Part shown: one piece after another, positions 7,976-16,063 of the stretch
Numbering within the stretch: position 1 is the first letter of the stretch
Layout: the number at the start of each line of letters is the position of its first letter
Assembly: GCA_003224085.1 (NCBI GenBank)
Contig: QHYK01000043.1
Span: 1 to 64,000, forward strand
Length of the DNA: 64,000 nucleotides
DNA from: Acidobacteriota bacterium
GTDB lineage: Bacteria > Acidobacteriota > Terriglobia > Acidiferrales > UBA7541
Reading direction: 5' to 3'
Translations under genes and position numbers: made by a program
The notes under the pieces: model-generated
Told to the model about the DNA's origin: nothing
Seen by the model: only the letters and a program-made list of their open reading frames with translations
Databases searched by the model: none

Positions 7976-10510
7976 TTAGAAGAACGAGCCGAGTCCCCAA
8001 CCGAAAGCGCCCCAGCGATTATGCGGGTGCAAGAGAGATTTTTCGGAGAGGGGAATTACGCGGTCAAGACGGAGCACGGTGAGCGCGCAGTAAGAACGGA
8101 ACGGGACCTGGACGCCAGGGATGGTCCACTGAAGTTGAATGCCTGTCGAGCCGTGCAGGACGCCATTGGTGGCGCTGAGAAGATTTGGCTTGGTTGGGCC
8201 CAGCCAATTGGGGAGAAGCCAGCCAGAGCCCAGATCGAAGAAGCCGGCGGCTTGCAGGCCATGGCGAAGCGGAATGCGATATTCCGCGTTCGTGGCGGTA
8301 AGCAGGTTAGCACCGGCGTAGGAAGGCGAAGGGACGAGCAGGCCTGAAGGCGTCGCTCGTTCGGTCATCGCCACGGGGCCAAGCTCGCCGGGGCCAAGGC
8401 CGCGCACGAATTCGTCGCCGGGGAAGAAACGAGAGGAGTTTGGAGCTTCGCCGCGGTAGCTGCCCGCGGCATTGAAAATCGTGCGAAAAGCCCAAGAGTT
8501 CGCAGGGGAGAAAAGCGGATCGCGAAAAATGCGCGCAGCTTCGCCGGAAGAACGAAGCATGTTTTCGTCGCCGCCAAGAAAACTGCCGGAGGCGGAGTCC
8601 GAAAAGGAAATATGTTCGTTGCCGGTGTCGTGCGCCCAAGCAGTTGCGAGCGAACGGTTGGAAGTGTGAGTTTGAAAATCGATGGGCTGCACGGTAGTTG
8701 TGTCGGACGTTCCACCAGAGCCAAACTTTTGATCCGATGTGCTTCGCGCAAGCGTGTAGTTGACGCCGAAAGAATCGGAGTTGGAGATCGCGTAGGTCCA
8801 AGGCACACTGATACCCAGGCTGCGAGAAGTGGTGAACGGACCCTGGACGCCGTGGATGAAGCGGGGCCGAATCACATTGTCGAAAACAGAAAACGCAAGC
8901 GAGCCGCGTGTGAGGAGGACTCCCTCCTTGGCTATGCCCAGAAGCAGTTGCACACTCTCGGGGCCTCCTTCGAGTTTCGCGGTGAGCAGCTCTTCGTGGT
9001 TCAAGAGATCGAAAACCGTATAAGCAAGGCCGAGGGTGCTGCCGAACTGGGCGCGGCCGCCGTCGAAGGTAACTCGCTGCTGGCCGATTTCCTCCAGATG
9101 GATGGAGATGTCCGCGGTGCGGCCTGCATCGTCGAGTTGGATGTGAATGTTTTCTTTGCGCATGGGTTTGAAATAACCGGTTCGGGCCAGCTTCGTGAGG
9201 CCAATTTCGAGGGCGCGCTCGTCGAGTGGGTGGCCTTCGCGCAAGGGAATTCTGCGGCGGATGAAGCGATCACTAAATCTGTGCAGACCTTGGAACTCGA
9301 GGCGGTGGACGAGATAGGGAGGAGAATCGCTAAGGTTGAGTTTGAGGCGGACGGAATGTTTGTCGGGATCAAGAATGGGGTTGGCGTCCACAGACGGGAG
9401 GGAAACGTCTCTCCGTGCTCTCGAGTCGTTTGATTGCAGCCGCAAATTGCAAAAGCGGCGAAGCTTGTCGACGTCTTGCTGGGAGAAGGCCCGTCCTTGC
9501 GTGACAGGCAAGAGAAGAGGCTTGCCGGTTTGCTCCTCGAAGACCCGCTGAAGAGTTGGGCTCGGCTCCACCGATTCCAGACGATAGAACTGGCCCCCAT
9601 GCACAGGAATGGAAAGCAGTAGTCCCGGCTGCGTTGAGTGATGAGGGAGGGGAAACCACTTTCGAGATCGTTCCAAGATTTGCTCAACTCGCGCATTGCC
9701 CACTCGTGCCTCCGGGTATCCGTGATCCGCGTAATAGGTCAGGATGCGCTGGCGATCCTCCTCATAGGCCGCTCGCAGGTATCCGTCTTTGCCGCGAAGC
9801 GAGGCGAGCGGCTTCCAAGGCGCGATGCTCTGGATTTGTGTGCGCAGAAGTCTCTCGGAAACGCCCGTGTCGCCTTCAAAGCGGACTTGCCGGACGGGCA
9901 GATGTGGGCCATCGACAATTGCAAAGCGGATGCTGACTGTCGAGTTCATCTGTGTTTGTCGCTGAATCTGGACGGAAGCGTCGGGATGACCCAACTCGTT
10001 CAAAGCGGACTGAATGGCGAGGGCCATCCGATAAAGCGTCGCGGGATTGGCTGGTTTACCGAGCCCCGGCGTGAGCTTGTTCTCTTCCAGCAATTTCTCG
10101 ATTTGGCTTTGAGAAAGCAGACGGGAGCCGGAGTACTCGAAGCGGGAAAGGATCGGCTCTTCCTCGAAATGAAAAATGAGAGTCACACGTTGCTGTGGCA
10201 GGAAGCTTTGAAGGGCGGAGACGGTTCGCGAGGTTTCTTCAACGCGAATGGACTTGAACCAGCCAAGTCTCGCGAGCGTGCGAAGATCATGCTGCAGTTT
10301 TGCGGCATCGAACGGCTCGCCTGGACGCAAGGAGAGCTGCGCGGCGACGGCCGCGGATAAAAGGTGCCGCAAGCCTATCAATCGAAGGCCGTCGAGCACC
10401 GCAGGTTGGTCCGTCCCAAGTGATTTGGAATTGGTTTCGAGCGAATGGGGAGGAGCCTGGGCGAAAACAGTGCCGTTGCATTGGGCCGTCAAAACCAAAC
10501 CAATGCGCAT
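7976..10510 (-). CDS. Omp85/BamA-like outer membrane protein with POTRA repeats
   Basis: About 844 residues with an N-terminal hydrophobic leader. Several POTRA-like units follow (for example GLRLIGLRHL, RFEYSGSRLL, VRQVRFEGD and VHRLEFQGL), each about 80 residues with a central R/K-x-L-x-x-x-GYF pattern. The C-terminal third is a surface-antigen/Omp85 barrel with the FVRGLGPGE-type lid sequence and a terminal Phe, as expected for recognition by the BAM machinery. Proteins of this kind insert or translocate other proteins across the outer membrane. No tamB, lpxD or skp is adjacent, so whether this is BamA itself or a TamA-like or specialised paralogue is open. Start is uncertain: ATG 10510 or TTG 10576, neither with a clear ribosome site. 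Confidence 0.82.
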   Translation of the reverse strand: MRIGLVLTAQCNGTVFAQAPPHSLETNSKSLGTDQPAVLDGLRLIGLRHLLSAAVAAQLSLRPGEPFDAAKLQHDLRTLARLGWFKSIRVEETSRTVSALQSFLPQQRVTLIFHFEEEPILSRFEYSGSRLLSQSQIEKLLEENKLTPGLGKPANPATLYRMALAIQSALNELGHPDASVQIQRQTQMNSTVSIRFAIVDGPHLPVRQVRFEGDTGVSERLLRTQIQSIAPWKPLASLRGKDGYLRAAYEEDRQRILTYYADHGYPEARVGNARVEQILERSRKWFPLPHHSTQPGLLLSIPVHGGQFYRLESVEPSPTLQRVFEEQTGKPLLLPVTQGRAFSQQDVDKLRRFCNLRLQSNDSRARRDVSLPSVDANPILDPDKHSVRLKLNLSDSPPYLVHRLEFQGLHRFSDRFIRRRIPLREGHPLDERALEIGLTKLARTGYFKPMRKENIHIQLDDAGRTADISIHLEEIGQQRVTFDGGRAQFGSTLGLAYTVFDLLNHEELLTAKLEGGPESVQLLLGIAKEGVLLTRGSLAFSVFDNVIRPRFIHGVQGPFTTSRSLGISVPWTYAISNSDSFGVNYTLARSTSDQKFGSGGTSDTTTVQPIDFQTHTSNRSLATAWAHDTGNEHISFSDSASGSFLGGDENMLRSSGEAARIFRDPLFSPANSWAFRTIFNAAGSYRGEAPNSSRFFPGDEFVRGLGPGELGPVAMTERATPSGLLVPSPSYAGANLLTATNAEYRIPLRHGLQAAGFFDLGSGWLLPNWLGPTKPNLLSATNGVLHGSTGIQLQWTIPGVQVPFRSYCALTVLRLDRVIPLSEKSLLHPHNRWGAFGWGLGSFF

Positions 10511-10603
10511 TACCGGGACAAGCCAACGCACTTGTATCGCTCCTTGCAGCCGGAGAACGAGTAAAGAGATGATCAAGTGACATGCGAGGGTTGTCTCGAT
10601 GGC

Positions 10604-10647
10604 AAAAAAAGACCCTGGACCGACTTCGGGGCTGAATCGGCCCAGGG
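10604..10647 (-). terminator. Rho-independent terminator of the phosphoesterase gene
   Basis: Read on the minus strand, a long GC-rich hairpin (10613-10647, CCCTGG pairing with CCAGGG and CCGA with TCGG inside) is followed at once by seven Ts (complement of 10604-10610). It sits about 60 bases past the stop of the phosphoesterase gene and just ahead of the Omp85 gene, so it should insulate the two. Confidence 0.85.
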
Positions 10648-10665
10648 CCGTGTTCGGGGTGGTGT

Positions 10666-10688
10666 GGCGCAGAGGATTCCTCTGCGCC
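10666..10688. repeat. Perfect 10-bp stem hairpin
   Basis: GGCGCAGAGG and CCTCTGCGCC face each other across a 3-base loop. It lies between the phosphoesterase stop and the terminator. There is no T-run directly after it on the minus strand, so it may stabilise the mRNA 3' end. Confidence 0.7.
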
Positions 10689-10705
10689 TAGTTTTAGTCT
10701 AGTCC

Positions 10706-12301
10706 TTAAGGCAGGACTGCGCCTGTCGCCGGGTCGAGGATGAGCGCGGGAGCAGAGCCTCCGCTGAAATTGAACATGCCATCCAGCTGGCCTGCAACTA
10801 CATCCGTGGAACCATTGCCGATGCGGCCGAGACTCCAGTTGTCTTCGATGAAGCGAAGAATCGACGACTGGTCGGTGACCCGATGGTCTATGTAGTTCTG
10901 TCTTGCAAAGGGCGAAATGATGACCAAGGGAAGGCGCGGGCCATAGCCGCAACGGCCGTTTTGCGTTGTGCCGCCGGGTTGCGTGGCGGTTGGCGTGCCG
11001 CAATTGCCGGGGCCGAAGAGCTGGTCGTCGGAAACATTCGATTGCGTGACGAGGGGCCCGAACTGATGGTCGTACCAGCCGTCGGAGTCATCGTAGGAGA
11101 TGATGATGGCGGTCGTGCTCCAGTAGGGGCTCTGCATGATGGCGTTAATGGTGTTCACCAGGAAGATTTGTTCGTCGAGCGGGTCCGAATAACCCGCGTG
11201 ACCATCCTGGTATGCGGCGGCCTTGAGGAAAGTGACGGCGGGGAGGTTCCCGCGATGCAACGCTGCTGTGAAGTCCGCGAGATCGTATTGATGATTGGCC
11301 CCGTCAGAGGAAGTTCCGATTAGCGATGGATGACTGGGCCGAGTGTGATGCTGGTTGGCGGTTTGCTGGTAATACTCGAAGGGCTCGTGGTGCGGGATGT
11401 AGTCACCAACGGTAGTAACGAAATCATCTCCGGCCAGACCGGCATGGTGAGAACCGCAAATCGCGCGGCCTAGCGCGTCCACACCGGTGGGGGCGAACCC
11501 GCCCTGGAACCAGCCCCAGGTGACTCCCTTGGCGTTGAGCCGGTCCCCGACGTTGCTCCCGGTGACGGTGATCATGCTGGTGCTCTGGAGTTTCGGGTTG
11601 GTGACCACGCAATCGTCGTAGCCCGGCCGCGGATCCCCAATCACGGCCCCGGTGGTTGCAGAATTGGCAATATTGCCGGCAGGGTTGGCGGGCTTGCCGT
11701 TGGGCCGGAGCGGCACAAGCGTCGCGCCAAACGTGTTGCCGGAAATCAAATTCAAGGCGCCGGGAGTGGAAGGACCATAAGTGGTGCCGAAGGAGTTGTC
11801 GCTCATGGCGAAGTGCTGCGCGTAGTTCCAAAGAGCAGTCACGGTGTTGCCGTCGTAGTAGCCCATGGTGCTGGCCGCGCCAAGGACTCTGTCGTTGCAG
11901 CTCAGTTTCTGTACGAACTTATCCATCAATCCGCCATCCGCGGCTGCTTGCTCGTCTCCGTAGTTGTGGTCCTCATCGCAGGTCACCGGAACGCTGCGGT
12001 CAATGCGAAAAGGATTGGCGAGATTGGGGTTGTTTTTGAGCAGGCCGGGATTCAAGCCATTGGCGTGCGGTGTAGAGCTGGAGGGCGCGCCGAAATAGAC
12101 GGTTCCGTCATTATTGGGGGCGGCCAAGGGATAGGTCCCGAAATAGTGGTCATAGGAAACGTTCTCCTGGAAAATCACGACGACGTGTTTGATGGGAGTC
12201 GCGGTCGAGGAACTGCCTTGAGCGGAGGCCGGGCTAGCCGGTAGCAGGATGAAGCCAGCGGCTGCCCCCAGTGCCATCGCTCTGGTCCACCAAGAATGCA
12301 T
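10706..12301 (-). CDS. Secreted phosphoesterase (acid phosphatase / phospholipase C family)
   Basis: A 531-residue protein with a signal peptide cut after residue 27 (SPASA). It belongs to the alkaline-phosphatase-superfamily phosphoesterases that include phospholipase C and AcpA-type acid phosphatases. Metal and nucleophile motifs are present: QENVSYDHYFGTYP at 44-57, SYDDSDGWYDH at about 402-412, and SPFARQNYIDH at about 463-473. It likely hydrolyses phosphate esters outside the cytoplasm; the substrate is not decided. ATG 12301 has an AGGAG site eight bases upstream, and the longer frame back to 12472 has no such site. It is a single transcription unit ending at the terminator at 10604-10647. 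Confidence 0.88.
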   Translation of the reverse strand: MHSWWTRAMALGAAAGFILLPASPASAQGSSSTATPIKHVVVIFQENVSYDHYFGTYPLAAPNNDGTVYFGAPSSSTPHANGLNPGLLKNNPNLANPFRIDRSVPVTCDEDHNYGDEQAAADGGLMDKFVQKLSCNDRVLGAASTMGYYDGNTVTALWNYAQHFAMSDNSFGTTYGPSTPGALNLISGNTFGATLVPLRPNGKPANPAGNIANSATTGAVIGDPRPGYDDCVVTNPKLQSTSMITVTGSNVGDRLNAKGVTWGWFQGGFAPTGVDALGRAICGSHHAGLAGDDFVTTVGDYIPHHEPFEYYQQTANQHHTRPSHPSLIGTSSDGANHQYDLADFTAALHRGNLPAVTFLKAAAYQDGHAGYSDPLDEQIFLVNTINAIMQSPYWSTTAIIISYDDSDGWYDHQFGPLVTQSNVSDDQLFGPGNCGTPTATQPGGTTQNGRCGYGPRLPLVIISPFARQNYIDHRVTDQSSILRFIEDNWSLGRIGNGSTDVVAGQLDGMFNFSGGSAPALILDPATGAVLP

Positions 12302-12524
12302 AGAGTTCTCCTTCCAATTCAAGTTTTTGCCGAAAGTCGGAATCCGCGCAGAACACTCCAGGCGCCTTTTGGGGCACAGGGATTCGAAAGGCATCAGGCC
12401 GTCTTCACGCAGGAGGCCATTATAGTCGCCTACTGTTAGGGAGAGATGAATGACCGGTAAAAGCGATGGCACACTTCTAAAGCTCTAAAAGCCATATAGA
12501 ATCGGGGCGCATTTAGGGGAAGGC

Positions 12525-13841
12525 ATGGGCACGCTCGCGCGCAAACTTCGGCTGGTGGATTATTTTGCGCTGGCCTTCGGCACGATGGTGGGAGTCGGCT
12601 GGCTCGTGCTGATGGACGATTGGCTGGGTCGCGGCGGGCCGCTCGGGGCCATGCTGGGATTCCTGCTGGGTGGAATACTGCTGCTGCCCGTTGGTTACGT
12701 GTACGGAGAATGGGTAAAGCGGCTTCCGGACGCGGCAGGCGAAGCGGCCTACACGGCGCAGGTTTTCCCCCCCATTGTGAGCAACTTCGCAGGGTGGATG
12801 ATGCTGCTGGCGTACTTTATCGTATGTCCCTGGGAAGCGGTGGCGCTCGGGAAGCTCGCGGCTTATGTTTTTCCATCCCTCAATTCTGTGGAGTTGTATA
12901 GCGTGGCGGGGCAACCGGTTTTTCTGCCGCGATTGATACTGGGAGTAGCGCTAACTTTATTTCTCGCAGTGCTAAATTATCGCGGGATTCGTCTGAGCGC
13001 GAGTTTTCAGAATTGGACAACAGGAACGGTGCTAACGGTTTTTGTTGCGTTGCTGGCAGTCAGCGGAGCTCACGGGAAATCGGCAAACTTCGAGCCGCTG
13101 TTTTGCGCCGGCCCATTTGCTTCGATCTTGCTAACGCTGCAGATTGTGCCGTACTTCCTGACAGGATTCGAATCGGTGACGAAAGTGGCGGAGGAATCCC
13201 ATACGGAATTTCGCTCGGTGGGATTCTTTCGCGCGATCGTGATGGCCCTTCTTGTTGGCGCAGGGTTCTATGTTTTGGCCGTGGCGGCGGTTGCGTATGT
13301 ATCGCCCTGGCAAGGTTTGCTCGGCAAGCGCTTTGCCACTGCCATCGCGTTCGAACAAGCGTTAGGAGCGCGATGGCCGGTCCGGCTGATTTTGCTGATG
13401 GCGATGTTCGGGCTGTTTCAATGCTTCAATGGAAATTTTGTAGCCTCGAGTCGGATGCTGTTTGCATTCGGGCGGCGACGAACGATTCCCGCAAGCTTCG
13501 GCGCAGTGCATCCCACATTCCAGACGCCCTCGGTGGCCGTGCTGGGCATTGCCGCAGGAACGCTCGGTGCTCAATTGCTGGGCGACGCCTTGCTAGTGCC
13601 GGTGACGGAAGTTGGGTCGATGGCCTCAGCGCTGGGTTGGTTCGCGGCATGCCTTTCGTTCTGGTGCGTGGAGAAGCGCGCGGGAATGAGAGCCATGACC
13701 GGGCTTGGAATTCTTGTTTCCTTCACGCTCTTCCTTATGAAAGTGTTGCCGGTTTTTCCAGGTCATTTTTCTCCCGCGGAATGGTTTGCGTTCGGTATTT
13801 GGATCGCGTTGGGAGCCGCGCTGCGCCGGGGCAGGAGCTAA
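12525..13841 (+). CDS. APC-family amino acid permease
   Basis: A 438-residue integral membrane protein with about twelve hydrophobic segments. The first contains the FGTMVGVGW stretch, equivalent to the substrate-binding G-x-G loop of APC transporters. The motif PYFLTGFESVTKVAEES is typical of amino-acid/polyamine permeases. It probably imports or exchanges an amino acid or amine at the inner membrane. ATG 12525 is preceded by AGGGGAAGG. It is followed 45 bases later by lgt in the same direction and may share a transcript. Substrate unknown. Confidence 0.87.
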   Translation: MGTLARKLRLVDYFALAFGTMVGVGWLVLMDDWLGRGGPLGAMLGFLLGGILLLPVGYVYGEWVKRLPDAAGEAAYTAQVFPPIVSNFAGWMMLLAYFIVCPWEAVALGKLAAYVFPSLNSVELYSVAGQPVFLPRLILGVALTLFLAVLNYRGIRLSASFQNWTTGTVLTVFVALLAVSGAHGKSANFEPLFCAGPFASILLTLQIVPYFLTGFESVTKVAEESHTEFRSVGFFRAIVMALLVGAGFYVLAVAAVAYVSPWQGLLGKRFATAIAFEQALGARWPVRLILLMAMFGLFQCFNGNFVASSRMLFAFGRRRTIPASFGAVHPTFQTPSVAVLGIAAGTLGAQLLGDALLVPVTEVGSMASALGWFAACLSFWCVEKRAGMRAMTGLGILVSFTLFLMKVLPVFPGHFSPAEWFAFGIWIALGAALRRGRS

Positions 13842-13886
13842 AGTGCCGCTCGTGTATACTTCCGAAGGCGAAACGCATCGCCAGCG

Positions 13887-14699
13887 ATGATTCCATTCCT
13901 GCATATAGGCCCACTGACAATCCCGACATTTGGATTGATGGTCGCCACAGGGCTGCTCGTTGCGGCGTATGTGTTGCAAGCGGATTTTGATCGCCGCCGC
14001 GAGGGTTTCCTCAAACAGGGCTACTTGAAGGAAAGCAAAGAGCCGAACCATCACGACGAGGGGTTCCTGATCATCGGAATAGCAGGAATCAGCGGCTTGG
14101 TGGGCGCGCGCTTGTATCACGTGTTGGAAAGCCCGCGGGAATTAATGGCCGATCCTGCGCTGCTCATCAGCCGGTTCGGGTTTGCGTGGTTCGGAGGCTT
14201 CCTCGGCGGATTTATCGCTCTGGTTTTCCTGGCGAAGCATTATCACATTCCGGTGCTGGAGTTCATGGACCTCTGCTCGCCCGCGGCTGCCGTGGGCTAC
14301 GCGATCGGACGTATCGGGTGCTTGCTTTCAGGCGACGGAGATTACGGCGTTCCAACCAAGCTGCCGTGGGGCATGAGCTTCCCCAATGGCGTGGTTCCAA
14401 CAACGGAGCGCGTGCACCCGACACCAATCTACGAGTTTCTGATCTGGATGCTGATTGCCGTGGTTTTGTGGCGCATGGGGAAAAAGGCCTTGGGCGGAGA
14501 GGCACCGGGCAAAGTGTTTTGCGCTTATCTGATCTTGACAGGTGTCGCACGGTTCCTGATCGAATTCATTCGCATCAACCCTAAGTCATTCTTCGGCATG
14601 TCCAACGCGCAGGCTGCGAGCTTGGTTTCCATGCTTGCGGGAATTGTCCTTGCATGGGGGGGCAAATCCAGTCCACAAAAAGCCGACACCACAACGTGA
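13887..14699 (+). CDS. lgt: Prolipoprotein diacylglyceryl transferase
   Basis: A 270-residue inner-membrane enzyme that moves diacylglycerol from phosphatidylglycerol to the lipobox Cys of prolipoproteins, the first step of lipoprotein maturation. The Lgt signature is at 141-154 (GRIGCLLSGDGDYG) and the HPTPIYE motif at 177-183. About seven membrane segments are visible. The usual Asn and Glu in GRIGNxxNGE are replaced by Cys and Asp here, while the essential Arg is kept. It follows the permease gene by 45 bases. A likely client, the lipoprotein adaptor of the RND pump at 47224, is in the same window. Confidence 0.93.
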   Translation: MIPFLHIGPLTIPTFGLMVATGLLVAAYVLQADFDRRREGFLKQGYLKESKEPNHHDEGFLIIGIAGISGLVGARLYHVLESPRELMADPALLISRFGFAWFGGFLGGFIALVFLAKHYHIPVLEFMDLCSPAAAVGYAIGRIGCLLSGDGDYGVPTKLPWGMSFPNGVVPTTERVHPTPIYEFLIWMLIAVVLWRMGKKALGGEAPGKVFCAYLILTGVARFLIEFIRINPKSFFGMSNAQAASLVSMLAGIVLAWGGKSSPQKADTTT

Positions 14700-14718
14700 G
14701 TGGCGCACGAGGGGTGGG

Positions 14719-16020
14719 TCACTGTTCCTGCTTGTAGATTTTCCCTTCCTTCATCACGAACTTCACGTTTTCAAGCAAGCGGATGTCTTCGAGCGGGTTG
14801 CCGGAAACCGCGATGATGTCGGCGTATTTCCCGGGCTGAATCGAGCCAAGTAAATCGGATTTACCTAGAAGGTCTGCGGCGCTTACGGTGGCCGACTGGA
14901 TGGCTTCGAGCGGCGTCATGCCGTACTTGACCATGAATGCAAATTGGCGCGCGTTGATGCCGTGCGGGCAGACGCCGGCGTCCGTGCCGAACGAGAGTTT
15001 CACCCTGGCGCGCAGGGCTTTCGTGAAATTGCGGCGCTGGATTTCGCCGAGGTCGCGGTCGTGCTCCAAAAAGTCGGCGGGCGTCGCGTTTTTTTTGGTG
15101 GTGTCCTGGATGCACTCTTCGTCGTAAATATCCATGTCCAGATAGGTGCCGCGCTCCTTGGCGAGGGCGATGCCTTCGTCGTCAATCAGCGTGGCGTGCT
15201 CAATGGAAGCGACACCGGCGCGAATGGCGTTCTTGATGCCCTCCGCGGCGTGGGCGTGAGCTTCCACGCGAAGACCGAAGTTGCGCGCTTCGTCGACGGC
15301 TGCTTGGAGTTCTTCGGGTGTGAATTCGATGGACTTGGGGTTGCTGCCGTGTGTCAGCACAGCGCCTGTGGAGAGAATCTTGATGTGATCAGCGCCGCGA
15401 TGCGCAAGTTCGCGGATTTTCTGGCGCACTTCCCACGGGCTGTTGGCTTCGCCGTAGTGCAAATCCCAGGGAAGCTGAATGTCGGGCGCGAGGCCGGTCA
15501 TTGCGCCTGCGCCCTGGCTGATGGTGATGTAGGCGCCGGCGACAAACATGCGCGGGCCGATGACGTCGCCGCGGGCGATGGCGTCGCGAAGCGCTACATC
15601 AACCAACGCGCGGTAGACCCCAACGTCGCGCACGGTGGTGAATCCGGCGAGAAGCGTGACGCGAGCGTTGGGGATAACCGCGTAGGCGTTTTCGGCGGCC
15701 GTTCTTTGCAGGACACGGAGAGGCTCGCCGTCGGTCATGTCGGCCAGGTGCGTGTGGCAGTCGATGAGTCCGGGAAGGAGCGTGAATTTGGAGAGATCGA
15801 TGACCGTCGCGCCTGACGGAACAGTGACATGCTCGCCGACGGCTTCGATTTTGCCGCCGCGCAAGAGAATCATCTGATTTGTCAATAAGCGGCCGGAATC
15901 AACGTCCAGAAGTTTTCCCGCACGAATAAAGGAGACTGGCTGTGTTGGTGCGCTCTGCGCCGTGCAGACAGACGCGCACCAAGCCAGCAGCAAGGCAAGG
16001 AAAGAGATTCGCCTAAACAT
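14719..16020 (-). CDS. Secreted metal-dependent amidohydrolase
   Basis: A 433-residue amidohydrolase-superfamily protein with a signal peptide cut near residue 22 (CTAQS). Metal ligands: His89 and His91 in IDCHTHLAD, a Lys in ADHIKILS, His residues in VEAHAHAAEG and SIEHATL, and the catalytic Asp in SFGTDAGV. These match imidazolonepropionase-like and Xaa-Pro dipeptidase-like exported hydrolases common in Acidobacteriota. It probably cleaves a cyclic amide or dipeptide in the periplasm. ATG 16020 has GAGG nine bases upstream and gives the signal peptide, whereas the frame upstream to 16188 is Cys/Arg-rich non-homologous sequence overlapping acnA. It ends 20 bases from lgt, convergently. Confidence 0.9.
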   Translation of the reverse strand: MFRRISFLALLLAWCASVCTAQSAPTQPVSFIRAGKLLDVDSGRLLTNQMILLRGGKIEAVGEHVTVPSGATVIDLSKFTLLPGLIDCHTHLADMTDGEPLRVLQRTAAENAYAVIPNARVTLLAGFTTVRDVGVYRALVDVALRDAIARGDVIGPRMFVAGAYITISQGAGAMTGLAPDIQLPWDLHYGEANSPWEVRQKIRELAHRGADHIKILSTGAVLTHGSNPKSIEFTPEELQAAVDEARNFGLRVEAHAHAAEGIKNAIRAGVASIEHATLIDDEGIALAKERGTYLDMDIYDEECIQDTTKKNATPADFLEHDRDLGEIQRRNFTKALRARVKLSFGTDAGVCPHGINARQFAFMVKYGMTPLEAIQSATVSAADLLGKSDLLGSIQPGKYADIIAVSGNPLEDIRLLENVKFVMKEGKIYKQEQ

Positions 16021-16063
16021 TCGGATGCCTCGAATTCGGAGTCGGGGAAGATTACAACAGACC

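Noticed and set aside
10666-10688. Hairpin considered as the main terminator of the phosphoesterase gene
   Set aside because: No T-run follows on the minus strand; the hairpin at 10613-10647 with seven Ts is the better terminator.
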